This document shows, piece after piece, positions 42,961 through 52,121 of a stretch of DNA of 64,000 nucleotides. Numbering within the stretch: the stretch's first letter is position 1; the number at the start of each line of letters is the position of its first letter. Both the position numbers and the translations under genes were made by a program. The notes beneath the pieces were generated by a model. The model worked only from the letters and a program-made list of their open reading frames with translations. It made no database searches and was not told where the DNA came from. Origin of the DNA: Cellulomonas composti (GTDB lineage Bacteria; Actinomycetota; Actinomycetes; Actinomycetales; Cellulomonadaceae); assembly GCF_007990245.1 (NCBI RefSeq), contig NZ_BJWG01000003.1, forward strand, positions 186,001 to 250,000, in the 5' to 3' direction.

Positions 42961-44715
42961 TCAGCCTTCGAGGTCCGCCAGGAACGCGGCGACCCACGCC
43001 AGCGCCGAGCTCCAGTTGACCGCCATCTCGTTGACGCCCCACGCCGCGATGTCGTCGACGAAGCAGAGCTGCGCAGGGCTGCCCGCCAGGTGCGCGGAGA
43101 CGGGGTCCGGGGTGCCGCTGTTGGGCCCGCCCGAGACCGTGCCACGCGGCGGGTGGGGCGTCGTCGGGTCCACCTGGTGCGCGTACCAGCGGCTGTGCTG
43201 GTTCTGTACCGACCGGGCGCCGTAGCCGGTCACGTAGCTCAGACCGAGCGCGTTGCGGCCGAGCAGGTAGTCCATGCCCTCGGCCACCGCGTCGAGGTAG
43301 CGGCGCTCACCCGTCACGTCGTGCGCGGTCGCGACGACGACCAGGTCGTTGAGCAGCAGGCCGTTGGAGCCCCAGTCGTAGCGGCCGTCGTCGGGCACGT
43401 ACGGGTGCCCGAACGGGTTCGCCGCCTGGCGCGCGACGAGAGCATCGGCGGCGGCGACGACACGTGCGCGGGCCGCGTGCCGGGTCGGCAGGTGCCGGCC
43501 ACCCGGGGACGCGGCGAGCGTGAGCAGCGCGAAGCCCGCGGTGCGTCGCCAGTCCAGCTCACCCGGCACGAACGGTTCGCGGGCACCCGTCAGGAACGGG
43601 TTCGCCGCCAGGTCGGCGACGAACCGTTCGTCGCCCGTGGTGCACGCGAGCTCGGCGGCGGCCCACGCGCGCTCGTCGTCGAGGTCGGTGTCGTCGTACG
43701 GGCCGCTGCCCGGGTTCGCGAGCACGTTCGTGTCGGGCGCGAAAAGGTCAGGCGTGCGCTCCGCCGCCTCGTAGGCGACGAGCGCGGCGGCCAGGAGCCG
43801 GTCCGCGAACGCCGGGTCGAACGCGCGCCAGACGCGGGCGCCCTGCGCGGCGGCGGCCGCGAGGTCGAGTGTCGCGGCCGTCGAGGGCCGGTGCAGGAAA
43901 CGCCGCTGCGGGTCGTCCGCGGGGAGCGTGGGGATGCCGGTCCAACGTTCGTCGGCGACCTTGTGGTGCGCCATGCCCGAGTGACGCCGCCCTGCGGGCA
44001 CCTGCATCCGCAGCAGCCACTCCAGCTCCCAGCGCGCCTCGTCGAGCACGGCGGGGACCTCGTCCGGGTCGTCGACGCCGCGCAGGTGGGCACGCTCGTA
44101 CGACGAGAGGAGCTGGGCGACCGCGACGGCGCCGTTGACCACGTACTTGCCGTGATCGCCCGCGTCGTACCAACCTCCGGTCACGTCGAGCACGTGCGTG
44201 TCGGTCCAGCCGTCGTACAGGTCGACGCCCTCGGCGGTCACCGCATGGCCCGCGGGCAGGCACGGCACGCGCGTGTCGCCGCCGTGCGCGCTGCCCGCGA
44301 CGTGGCCGGCCGCGCGGCCGTACCCCGGCCCGAGCCGGGCGGCGTCGATCTCGATGCCGCTGCGCTGTCCGTAGAACACCGCGAGCGAGTCGGCGGCCAA
44401 CTCGTCGTAGAGCCCCGCGGCGATCCGCACGGGGTCGCTGCGAGCGCCGTCGGCCGTCTCGAGGCGGACGTCCTGTGCCGGGCCGCCCACGGGGCGCTCG
44501 GTGCTGTCGAGGGCGACGTCGACGACGTGGACGTGCAGGCCGCTGGACGCGTCGAACCCGTGCGGGCGGGACAGACCCGCCGCGAGCGTGGCACCGTCGC
44601 GACGAAGCCACCACGGCACGGGCGCGGTCTGCTCGCTGACGAGCGTCGCACGCACAGGCCCGCCGAGCCGGTAACCGTGCTGGTTGACGAGCAGGCGCGG
44701 CACGTCCGGTCCCAC
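42961..44715 (-). CDS. GH9 glycoside hydrolase without signal peptide
   Basis: 584 residues from GTG 44715 with GGGGGAGG six bases upstream. N-terminal Ig-like CelD_N domain (about 6-100, RLLVNQHGYRLGGPVRATLV), then the GH9 (alpha/alpha)6 domain: GGWYDAGDHGKYVVNGA with the catalytic Asp residues at 184-187, SVQNQHSRW as the His-containing signature, and NEMAVNWSSALAW with the acid E563. Most GH9 cellulases are secreted; this start gives no signal peptide or anchor, so it may split imported cello- or other beta-oligosaccharides. Upstream in-frame sequence is a shadow of the GDPD gene. Confidence 0.9.
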   Translation of the reverse strand: MGPDVPRLLVNQHGYRLGGPVRATLVSEQTAPVPWWLRRDGATLAAGLSRPHGFDASSGLHVHVVDVALDSTERPVGGPAQDVRLETADGARSDPVRIAAGLYDELAADSLAVFYGQRSGIEIDAARLGPGYGRAAGHVAGSAHGGDTRVPCLPAGHAVTAEGVDLYDGWTDTHVLDVTGGWYDAGDHGKYVVNGAVAVAQLLSSYERAHLRGVDDPDEVPAVLDEARWELEWLLRMQVPAGRRHSGMAHHKVADERWTGIPTLPADDPQRRFLHRPSTAATLDLAAAAAQGARVWRAFDPAFADRLLAAALVAYEAAERTPDLFAPDTNVLANPGSGPYDDTDLDDERAWAAAELACTTGDERFVADLAANPFLTGAREPFVPGELDWRRTAGFALLTLAASPGGRHLPTRHAARARVVAAADALVARQAANPFGHPYVPDDGRYDWGSNGLLLNDLVVVATAHDVTGERRYLDAVAEGMDYLLGRNALGLSYVTGYGARSVQNQHSRWYAHQVDPTTPHPPRGTVSGGPNSGTPDPVSAHLAGSPAQLCFVDDIAAWGVNEMAVNWSSALAWVAAFLADLEG

Positions 44716-44807
44716 TGGTGACCTCCCCCGTCGGCTGGCACGCTGCGGGTCCACCCTGCCACCTCGAGGCCCGGCCCGGATGCGGCCCGGATGTGGCCCG
44801 GGTCGAC

Positions 44808-45590
44808 TCAGACACCCCAGAGGCCGCGTTCGACGAGCACGTCGCGCAGCAGGTCGGCGCGGTTGCTGATGATCCCGTCGACGCCGCGGTCGAGCAACGC
44901 CCGCATGGTCGTGGCGTCGTCGACGGTCCAGACGTGCACGAGCCGGCCCGAGCGGTGCGCCGCGCTCACATGATGCTCCGTGACGAGCGGCCGCCGCGGG
45001 TCGCGGCCCGCCCGCAGCCGCCACGGCACCTGGAACGCGTCCACCCGGCGCGCCGCCCGCGCCGGCAGCCGTCCCGTCGCACCGGCCGCCAGGAACAGCC
45101 CGCACTCTGCCGTGGCGGCGCCGGTCGCGACCGGCCGCGAGAGCCGTGCGAGCGTCGCATCCCGACGCTCGGCGGAGAACGAGGTGACGCACACACGGTC
45201 GTGGGCGGTGGTGCGCTCGATCGCCGCGGCGACCGGACCGATCGCGGACCGCGCCTTGATGTCGATGTTCAGCCGCAGGTCCGGCCACGTGCCGAGCACG
45301 TCCTCGATGCGCGGGACCGGCTCCACTCCCCCGACGAGTGCGCGCCCGACGTGCGTCCAGCGCAGCTCGGCGACGGCGCCGGTGCGATCGGTCGTGCGGT
45401 CGAGGGTCGGGTCGTGCAGCGCGACGGCGACCCCGTCACAGGTGCCGTGGGCATCGGTCTCCACGTACCGGAACCCGAGGTCGATCGCCGCCTGGAACGC
45501 CGCCATCGTGTTCTCCAGCCCCGTGGGCGAGAACCCGCGGTGCGCGAGCGCGAGCACGCTGCCCGGCTCGCCGAAGTACGGATGCCTCAT
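44808..45590 (-). CDS. Glycerophosphodiester phosphodiesterase (GDPD family)
   Basis: 260 residues from ATG 45590. Active-site pattern LALAHRGFSPTGLENTMAAF, YVETDAHGTCDGV and ALHDPTLDRTTDRTG carries the HR and E-x-D ligands; KARSAIG and VHVWTVDD are later motifs. No signal peptide, so intracellular turnover of glycerophosphodiesters is likely. 92 nt before the GH9 gene on the same strand. Confidence 0.92.
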   Translation of the reverse strand: MRHPYFGEPGSVLALAHRGFSPTGLENTMAAFQAAIDLGFRYVETDAHGTCDGVAVALHDPTLDRTTDRTGAVAELRWTHVGRALVGGVEPVPRIEDVLGTWPDLRLNIDIKARSAIGPVAAAIERTTAHDRVCVTSFSAERRDATLARLSRPVATGAATAECGLFLAAGATGRLPARAARRVDAFQVPWRLRAGRDPRRPLVTEHHVSAAHRSGRLVHVWTVDDATTMRALLDRGVDGIISNRADLLRDVLVERGLWGV

Positions 45591-45730
45591 GTCCCCACCC
45601 TGCTCCACCACGTGGGGCCTGTCGTCAGCGCGACGCCGACCGGCTCGCCGGCTGGTCGGACCACGGGAACGTGATCCACCGGTCGGTGGTCCCGCACGTG
45701 GGGTCCGGGACCTGAGGCAGGATCGAACGC

Positions 45731-46396
45731 ATGACTCCCCTGGTCCTCCTCGATCTCGACGGCACGCTCATCGACTCGTCGGAGGGGATCCTCGGGTCGT
45801 TGCGCGCCGGCTTCACCGCGGCGGGCCTGCGCGTCCCGCCGCCGGACGTGCTGCGCACGTTCATCGGGCCGCCGATCCACGACTCGATGCGCCGTGCGGG
45901 GGTCCCCGAGCCGCTCGTCGAAACCGTTGTCACCGGTTACCGCACCGAGTTCGCCGCACGCGGGATGTACGAGGCGGCGCTCTACGACGGGGTGCGCGAG
46001 GCGCTCGGGGGTCTGCGGTCGGCGGGGTTGCGCCTCGCGGTCGCGACCGCGAAGCCGGAGGTGTTCGCGGTGCCGATCTGCGCTCACCTCGGGCTGACGC
46101 CGCTGCTCGAGGGCATCGTCGGGGCGCCTCTCGAGGAGGGCACCACGAAGGGCGACATCATCCGCCGCGCGGCGGCGGACCATCCGGGTGCGGCGCTCAT
46201 GGTCGGCGACCGCGAGCACGACGTCGAGGGCGCGATCGAGAACGGGCTCGCGAGCATCGGCGTGCGCTGGGGCTTCGCGGGACCGGGCGAGCTCGAGGCC
46301 GCGGGTGCGACCCGCATCGTCGAGTCGCCCGGCGCGCTGGTCGCCACCGTGCTCGAGCTGCTCGGGCCGGTCGAGCCGGAGCGCCCGACGGCTTGA
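45731..46396 (+). CDS. HAD-superfamily hydrolase, phosphoglycolate-phosphatase-like
   Basis: 221 residues. HAD motif I LLDLDGTLIDSSEG (nucleophile and acid Asp), motif II AVATAKP, motif III Lys in GTTKGDI, motif IV MVGDREHDVEGA. The cap is the small helical C1 type. Substrate cannot be read from sequence. Its stop codon lies within the -35 of the following merR promoter. Confidence 0.92.
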   Translation: MTPLVLLDLDGTLIDSSEGILGSLRAGFTAAGLRVPPPDVLRTFIGPPIHDSMRRAGVPEPLVETVVTGYRTEFAARGMYEAALYDGVREALGGLRSAGLRLAVATAKPEVFAVPICAHLGLTPLLEGIVGAPLEEGTTKGDIIRRAAADHPGAALMVGDREHDVEGAIENGLASIGVRWGFAGPGELEAAGATRIVESPGALVATVLELLGPVEPERPTA

Positions 46397-46423
46397 CCTT
46401 GACGTCGCGTCAACTTCTACCGT
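46393..46423 (+). promoter_or_regulatory. MerR-type promoter with 19-bp spacer and dyad
   Basis: TTGACC (46393-46398), exactly 19 bp, TACCGT (46418-46423). The spacer holds the inverted repeat TTGACG-TCG-CGTCAA (46399-46413). Over-long spacing with a central dyad is the hallmark of promoters twisted by MerR-family activators, so the gene downstream is probably auto-regulated. Confidence 0.82.
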
Positions 46424-46448
46424 GGAGCAGGTTCGGAAGGAGACGACG

Positions 46449-47207
46449 ATGCGGGCTTCGATCCACGAGGTCGCCCGGGCGACGGGCACCACCAGCAGGA
46501 CGTTGCGCCACTACGACGCGATCGGCCTGCTGGCGCCCACGCACGTGGCCGACAACGGCTACCGCTGGTACGACGAGGACGCCCTGGTGCGCCTGCAGCG
46601 GATCCTGCTGCTGCGCGAGCTCGGGCTCGGCCTGGCCGAGATCGGCCGGGTGCTCGACCGCGACCAGGACGAGGCGGCGGCGCTGCGCCGGCACCTCGCG
46701 TGGCTGCGCTCCGAGCAGGACCGGCTCGCCCGGCTCGTCGGCTCCGTCGAACGGACCATCACCGCACGAGAGGAAGGAGACGGACTCATGACCGAGGAGA
46801 TGTTCGACGGGTTCGACCACACGCAGTACCGGCAGGAGGTCGAGCAGCGCTGGGGCGTGGACACGTACGCCGCGTCCGACCGCTGGTGGACGGGCATGTC
46901 CGCCGACGAGCAGGCGGGCTGGAAGTCGCAGGCCGCGGCGCTCGCGACCGCATGGGCCGATGCCGCCGCGGCAGGCACGGATCCGGCGTCCGACGAGGCG
47001 CAGTCGCTCGCCGACCGGCACGTGGCCTGGCTGGCCAGCATCCCCGGCACACCCGGGTACGGCGCAGGCGGCCCGACGAGCGAGTACCTGCTGGGCCTGG
47101 CCGACATGTACGTGGCCGACCCGAGGTTCGCGCAGGGGTACGGCGGGGCGGAGCAGGCGCCGTTCGTGCGCGACGCGATCCGGACGTGGGTCGAGCGCAA
47201 CCGCTGA
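46449..47207 (+). CDS. MerR-family regulator with TipAS ligand-binding domain
   Basis: 252 residues from ATG 46449 with GGAAGGAG eight bases upstream. Winged-helix HTH at 1-75 (HEVARATGTTSRTLRHYDAI, ENGYRWYDED-like stretch), a linker coil with QDEAAALRRHLAWLRSEQD, and a C-terminal TipAS domain (FDHTQYRQEVEQRWG onward). TipAL proteins bind thiopeptides and other drugs and activate their own promoter; a role in drug sensing, perhaps of the adjacent ABC exporter, is possible but not shown. Confidence 0.92.
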   Translation: MRASIHEVARATGTTSRTLRHYDAIGLLAPTHVADNGYRWYDEDALVRLQRILLLRELGLGLAEIGRVLDRDQDEAAALRRHLAWLRSEQDRLARLVGSVERTITAREEGDGLMTEEMFDGFDHTQYRQEVEQRWGVDTYAASDRWWTGMSADEQAGWKSQAAALATAWADAAAAGTDPASDEAQSLADRHVAWLASIPGTPGYGAGGPTSEYLLGLADMYVADPRFAQGYGGAEQAPFVRDAIRTWVERNR

Positions 47208-47238
47208 CCGTGTGGCGGGCCGGCCGCCAGCACCGTGC

Positions 47239-49008
47239 TCAGCGCAGCAGGCTGGCCCGCCACTGGGCATGCAGGTCCGCGAACCGGCCATCGCCGACCG
47301 CGAGCTCGTCGGGCGCACCGTCCTCGACCACGCGGCCGGCGTCGACCACGAGCACGCGGTCGGCCCCCATCACGGTGGAGAGCCGGTGCGCGATGACGAT
47401 CGACGTGCGCCCGGCGAGCAGCGTGCGCAGACCGCGCTGCACGAGCGCCTCGCCGGGCACGTCGAGCGAGCTCGTCGCCTCGTCGAGCACGAGCACGGCG
47501 GGGTCGGCCAGGAACGCACGCGCGAACGAGACGAGCTGTCGCTGACCCGACGACAGCCGCACGCCGCGCTTGTCGACCGGCGTGTCGTACCCCTGCGGCA
47601 TCGCGGTCACGACGTCGTGCACGCCGACCGCGCGTGCCGCCGCCTCGATCTCGGCCCGGGACGCGCCGGGCCGGCCCAGCGCGATGTTCGCCGCGACCGA
47701 ACCCGAGAAGAGGTACGACTCCTGGGTCACCATGACGACGGCGCGGCGCAGGTCGAGCGGGTCGAGCTCGCGCACGTCGATGCCGTCGAGCAGCACCGCA
47801 CCCGCGCGCACGTCGTAGAACCGCGCGAGGAGCTTGGCGATCGTCGACTTGCCCGCCCCGGTCTCCCCGACGAGCGCGACCGACTGGCCGGCCGGGACGT
47901 GCAGGTCGAGCCGCGGCAGGACGACGGGCCCGGAGCCGTACCCGAACTCGACGCCGGTCAGCCGCAGGTCACCACGCGGGTGCTCCAGCGCGACCGGGTG
48001 CGCCGGTTCCGGCACGGTCGGCTCCTCCGCGAGCAGCCCCGAGAGCTTCTCGAGCGCCGCGACCGCGGACTGGAACGAGTTGTAGAACATGCCGATCTGC
48101 GCCAGCGGTGCGAAGAACCGCCGCGCGTAGAGCACCGCGGCCACGAGCACGCCGACCGCGAGGTCGCCCTCGAACGCGCGCAGGCCGCCGACGAGCAGCA
48201 CCGCCGCGACGGTCGTGTTGCCGATCAGCGTCAGGCCGGTGTCGAACACGCCGTTGACGCGGATCGCAGCCGCCGAGGTGCCGCGGTAGACCTCCGCCGC
48301 CTCGTCGTACTCGCGCGCCGAACGCTCCTCACGTCGGAAGCCCTGGACCGCGCGGATGCCGGTCATGGTCTCGACGAACCGCACGATCAGGCGCGCCGCG
48401 GCGGTGCGGTTGAGCCGGTACTGGCGCTGCGAGCGCAGCTGGAACCACCGGGTCAGGATCACGCCGGGCACGACCGCGATGAGCAGCACCAGTCCGCTGC
48501 GCCAGTCGAGCACCGCGAGCGAGACCGCCGTGAACACCATCGCCAACGCACTGGACGCCAGCGTCGTCACGCCACCGTCGAGCAGCTCGCGCAGCGCGTC
48601 GGTGTCCGAGGTCTGACGCGAGATGATCCGGCCCGACGTGTACCGCTCGTGGAACTCGAGGCTGAGCCGCTGGGTGTGCCGGAACAGCCGCCCGCGCAGG
48701 TCGAGCAGCACCGACTGGCTCACGCGCGCCGACGCGCGCACGACCGCCGCCGCCAGCAGCCCGCCGGCGACCGCGAGCACCAGGTACGCGGCGGAGGCGA
48801 GCACGACGGGGCGCGCGTCGCCACCCTCGTCGAGAAGCGGCAGCGCCGAGTCGATCCCGTAGGCGACCAGCAGCGGCCCGGCCACCGCGGCGAGCTGTGC
48901 GAGCACGACGAGCACGACGGTCGCCCACGCCGGCGCCGCGACCGGCGCCAGGAGCGAGCCGAGCAGCGCGAGCGAGCGCCGCCGCACGGCGCGGGAGTCG
49001 TCGGTCAC
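47239..49008 (-). CDS. ABC exporter half-transporter, partner A (Walker-B Glu, degenerate signature)
   Basis: 589 residues: six membrane helices (1-310) fused to a nucleotide-binding domain. Walker A GETGAGKST, Q-loop VTQESYLFSG, signature VRLSSGQRQLVSFA (LSSGQ instead of LSGGQ), Walker B VLVLDEATSSLD with the catalytic Glu, H-loop IAHRLSTV. GTG overlaps the stop of the partner gene by 4 nt. Together they form a heterodimeric exporter; substrate unknown. Confidence 0.93.
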   Translation of the reverse strand: MTDDSRAVRRRSLALLGSLLAPVAAPAWATVVLVVLAQLAAVAGPLLVAYGIDSALPLLDEGGDARPVVLASAAYLVLAVAGGLLAAAVVRASARVSQSVLLDLRGRLFRHTQRLSLEFHERYTSGRIISRQTSDTDALRELLDGGVTTLASSALAMVFTAVSLAVLDWRSGLVLLIAVVPGVILTRWFQLRSQRQYRLNRTAAARLIVRFVETMTGIRAVQGFRREERSAREYDEAAEVYRGTSAAAIRVNGVFDTGLTLIGNTTVAAVLLVGGLRAFEGDLAVGVLVAAVLYARRFFAPLAQIGMFYNSFQSAVAALEKLSGLLAEEPTVPEPAHPVALEHPRGDLRLTGVEFGYGSGPVVLPRLDLHVPAGQSVALVGETGAGKSTIAKLLARFYDVRAGAVLLDGIDVRELDPLDLRRAVVMVTQESYLFSGSVAANIALGRPGASRAEIEAAARAVGVHDVVTAMPQGYDTPVDKRGVRLSSGQRQLVSFARAFLADPAVLVLDEATSSLDVPGEALVQRGLRTLLAGRTSIVIAHRLSTVMGADRVLVVDAGRVVEDGAPDELAVGDGRFADLHAQWRASLLR

Positions 49009-50783
49009 GGCGTCACCAGCTGGTGGGAGGCGGCCGAGGCCGTGAGCACGTGGCGGTAGTGCGGGTGGTGCGCCATCAGCTCGGCGTGCGTGCCGACGCC
49101 GGTGATGCGCCCGTCCTCGAGCACCGCGACGCGGTCCGCCAGCGCGACGGTCGAGGGCCGGTGGGCGACGACGAGCGTCGTGGTGCCGACGAGCTCGGCG
49201 CGCAGCCGAGCGGTGACGTCGGCCTCGGTCGCGACGTCGAGCGCCGAGAGCGGGTCGTCGAGCAGGAGCACGCGCGGCCGTACCGCGATCGCGCGGGCGA
49301 GCGCGATGCGCTGGCGCTGCCCGCCGGACAGACTCAGCCCCTCCTCGCCGATGACGGTGTCCAGGCCGTCCGGCAGCGTGCGGGCGAACCCGGCCCGGGC
49401 CACGTCGAGCGAGCGTCGCAGGAGCTCGTCCGCCTCGACCGGCGGCAGGTCGTCCACGCCCAGCAGCACGTTCTCGCGCACCGACGCCGAGAACAGCACC
49501 GGGTCCTCGAACGCGACCGCGACCGCGCGGCGCAGCTCGCCACGCGAGAGGTCCCGGACGTCGACCCCGTCGAGCAGGACGGCTCCCGCCGTGACGTCGA
49601 CGAACCGGGGCACGAGCTGCAGCAGGGTCGTCTTGCCGCTGCCGGTCAGCCCGACGAGCGCGGTCGTCTCCCCCGCGCGCAGCTCGAGGTCGATCCCGGC
49701 GAGCGTCTCGCGACCCGAACGAGGGTGCGTGAACCGCACGTCGCGCAGCTCGACCCGCGAGCCGGCTTCCGGTCGCGGCGGCAGGTGCACCGGCTCGGCC
49801 GGGTCCGTCAACGACGGCACGGTGTCCATCACCTCGAGATAGCGCTCGGTCGCGGCGCGCGCGTCGAGCGTCATCGCGAGCAGCTGGCCGAGCCGCTCCA
49901 CGGGCGCGTTGACCACGGCGGCGGTCGCGAAGTAGGCGACGAGCGCTCCGACGGACAGCCGGCCGGCGGCGGCGAGCGAGACGCCGACCGCGAGCGAGAC
50001 GGCCAGCACGGCCTCGGGGATCGCCCCGAGGGCGAGCGTCACGCGCGACTGGGTGCGCGCCTTGTGGAGCTCCGTCTCTCGAAGCTCGTCGGCCTGGCGG
50101 ACGAACTCGTCGAGCGCGTCGTCACCCCGACCGAACGCCTTGAGCACACGGATGCCGTGCACGGACTCCTCGACCGCGGTCGCCAGGTCGCCCGCCTGCT
50201 CGCGGGCGCGGCGCGCGACGACCTTGTAGTCCTCGCGGAACCGGAAGCCGAGCCAGATCATCGGCACCGCACCCACCAGGTACACGGCCCCGAGCGCGGG
50301 GGCGGTCCACAGCATGAGCACCACGCCGACGACCACCGTCGTCGCGCTCACGCACATGATGACCAGCCCGAACACGGTCCAGCGCCGGATGGTGCCGAGG
50401 TCCGACATCGAGCGCGAGAGGAGCTGACCGCCGGACCACCGGTCGTGGAACTCGGCGGGCTGGTCGAGCAGGTGCCGGAACAGGTCCGAGCGCATGTCGA
50501 GCTCGACGAACGTGCCCGGCGTGACGATCAGCGCGCGGCGGCACCAGACGAGGAAGGCCTCGAGGAGCCCGAGCACCAGCACGAGCCCCGCCGCCACGAC
50601 GACCGCCCCGCGCGAACCGTCGGTCAGCAGCGGGCCGTCCACGACGTGCGCGAGCACCTGCGGGACCGCGAGCGCCAGCAGGCTCGCCCCGAGAGCGGTG
50701 AGGCCGCCGAGCACGATGCGCGGCAGCGCGGGTCGCGCCCACCGGACCAGTCGCAGCAGCACGGCGGTCGTGGAGGTGGGCAC
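49005..50783 (-). CDS. ABC exporter half-transporter, partner B (canonical signature, degenerate Walker B)
   Basis: 592 residues from GTG 50783. Membrane domain 1-310 and NBD with Walker A GLTGSGKTT, signature LSLSGGQRQRIALARAI, and Walker B LLLDDPLSALD, where Asp replaces the catalytic Glu. Combined with partner A, one ATP site would be canonical and the other degenerate, as in TM287/288 and BmrCD. Upstream lies only a short gap to the SDR gene. Confidence 0.93.
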   Translation of the reverse strand: MPTSTTAVLLRLVRWARPALPRIVLGGLTALGASLLALAVPQVLAHVVDGPLLTDGSRGAVVVAAGLVLVLGLLEAFLVWCRRALIVTPGTFVELDMRSDLFRHLLDQPAEFHDRWSGGQLLSRSMSDLGTIRRWTVFGLVIMCVSATTVVVGVVLMLWTAPALGAVYLVGAVPMIWLGFRFREDYKVVARRAREQAGDLATAVEESVHGIRVLKAFGRGDDALDEFVRQADELRETELHKARTQSRVTLALGAIPEAVLAVSLAVGVSLAAAGRLSVGALVAYFATAAVVNAPVERLGQLLAMTLDARAATERYLEVMDTVPSLTDPAEPVHLPPRPEAGSRVELRDVRFTHPRSGRETLAGIDLELRAGETTALVGLTGSGKTTLLQLVPRFVDVTAGAVLLDGVDVRDLSRGELRRAVAVAFEDPVLFSASVRENVLLGVDDLPPVEADELLRRSLDVARAGFARTLPDGLDTVIGEEGLSLSGGQRQRIALARAIAVRPRVLLLDDPLSALDVATEADVTARLRAELVGTTTLVVAHRPSTVALADRVAVLEDGRITGVGTHAELMAHHPHYRHVLTASAASHQLVTP

Positions 50784-50885
50784 CGGACCACCCTACGAAC
50801 GCATACCGACACGTGCGTCAGGCGTCCAACTAGTGACCAGAGGTAATGACCTTTGTTCACCGTCCCCGCGGCGGGAGACGTCGCG

Positions 50886-51638
50886 TCAGACCCCGGTCCG
50901 CGCGATCGTCGTGTTGTTCGCCTGCGCGCGCGGACGGACCACCATCAGGTCCACGTTGACGTGCGCCGGCCGCGACAGGGTCCACGCGATCGCGTCCGCG
51001 ATGTCGTCCGCGACCAACGGCTGGTACCCCTCGTAGACCTTCGCGGCACGCTGCACGTCCCCGCCGAAGCGCACGAGCGAGAACTCCTCGGTCGCGACCG
51101 CACCGGGGGCCACCTCGATCACCCGGATCGGCTCGCCCACCAGCTCCCAGCGCAGTGTGGTCGCCAGCATCCGCTCGGCGTGCTTGACGCCCACGTAGCC
51201 CGCGCCGCCGGGGTAGGCGTCGTGCGCGGCGGTCGACGTCACGACCAGCACGTCCCCCGCGCCGCGCTCGCGCAGCAGCGGCAGGAGCCCCTGCGTCACG
51301 CGCAACGTCCCGAGCACGTTGAGCTCGTACATCGCGCGCCACTGCTCGAGGTCGCCGTCCGCCACGGTGTCCTGGCCGAGCGCCCCGCCCGCGTTGTTGA
51401 CCACGGCGTCCACGCCCCCGGTCGCCCGCACGTGCGCGACGAGCGCGGCGACGTCCTGCTCGGAGGTCACGTCGGCGGCGAGCACCTGCGCGCCGGTCTG
51501 AGCCGCGAGCGCCTCGAGCCGGTCGGCCCGGCGCGCGGTCGCGAGCACGTCCCAGCCGTCGGCGCGCAGCCGGCGCACCGTGGCGGCGCCGATCCCGGAC
51601 GACGCGCCGGTGACGACGGCGCGGCGGGTGGCGGTCAC
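50886..51638 (-). CDS. Short-chain dehydrogenase/reductase
   Basis: 250 residues from GTG 51638. Classical SDR: cofactor loop VVTGASSGIGAATV, NNAG, active-site Ser in VVTSTAAHD and Tyr-Lys in YVGVKHAER. ARRADRLEAL after the second strand suggests NADP. AAGGAG precedes the start and a TACCGT -10 lies at 51674-51679. Close to YdfG-like serine/3-hydroxy acid dehydrogenases; substrate not assignable. Confidence 0.9.
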   Translation of the reverse strand: MTATRRAVVTGASSGIGAATVRRLRADGWDVLATARRADRLEALAAQTGAQVLAADVTSEQDVAALVAHVRATGGVDAVVNNAGGALGQDTVADGDLEQWRAMYELNVLGTLRVTQGLLPLLRERGAGDVLVVTSTAAHDAYPGGAGYVGVKHAERMLATTLRWELVGEPIRVIEVAPGAVATEEFSLVRFGGDVQRAAKVYEGYQPLVADDIADAIAWTLSRPAHVNVDLMVVRPRAQANNTTIARTGV

Positions 51639-51713
51639 AGGAGGCTCCTTCGTTCGACCGGATCGTCGTGGACACGGTACGCGAGAGCTCTCCTGGTGCC
51701 GACGTCGCCCTGA

Positions 51714-52121
51714 TCAGGGCCGGGAGGTGGCCTCGCGACCGTAACGGTCCTGCAGCCGCACGACGTCGTCCCGCCAGCCCGGCGCCGCACTGGACGACTC
51801 CGCGAGCACCACGTCGCTCACGGCGGTGAGCCGGTGCAGCACACCGGCGGGCAGATGCACCACGTCGCCGGTGCGCAGCCGGTGCGAGACGAGCCGCTCG
51901 ACGGACTCGCCGTGCTCGATCACGGCCTCGCCGGAGACGACGAGCATCGTCTCGTCCTTCTCGACGTGGTACTGCAGGCTGAGCTGCTCGCCCACGCGCA
52001 CGACGAGCAGCTTGCCGACGTAGCCGTGCTCGCCCTCGGCATAGATGTGCTCGTGACCCCACGGCTTGTCCTGCATGGTTCCGGGCGAGAAGTGGGCGTG
52101 TGCTCCGACGTGGATCGTCAT
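51714..52121 (-). CDS. Cupin-domain protein, type II phosphomannose-isomerase-like
   Basis: 135 residues from ATG 52121 with GGAGGAG upstream. A single cupin barrel: SLQYHVEKDETMLVVSGEAV and GDVVHLPAGVLHRLTAV carry the His/Glu metal ligands. Resembles the cupin half of mannose-6-phosphate isomerase/GDP-mannose pyrophosphorylase proteins. Last gene of the GT4-toroid-GH130-cupin operon; ATG overlaps the GH130 stop by 4 nt, pointing to mannose-type sugars. Confidence 0.88.
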   Translation of the reverse strand: MTIHVGAHAHFSPGTMQDKPWGHEHIYAEGEHGYVGKLLVVRVGEQLSLQYHVEKDETMLVVSGEAVIEHGESVERLVSHRLRTGDVVHLPAGVLHRLTAVSDVVLAESSSAAPGWRDDVVRLQDRYGREATSRP

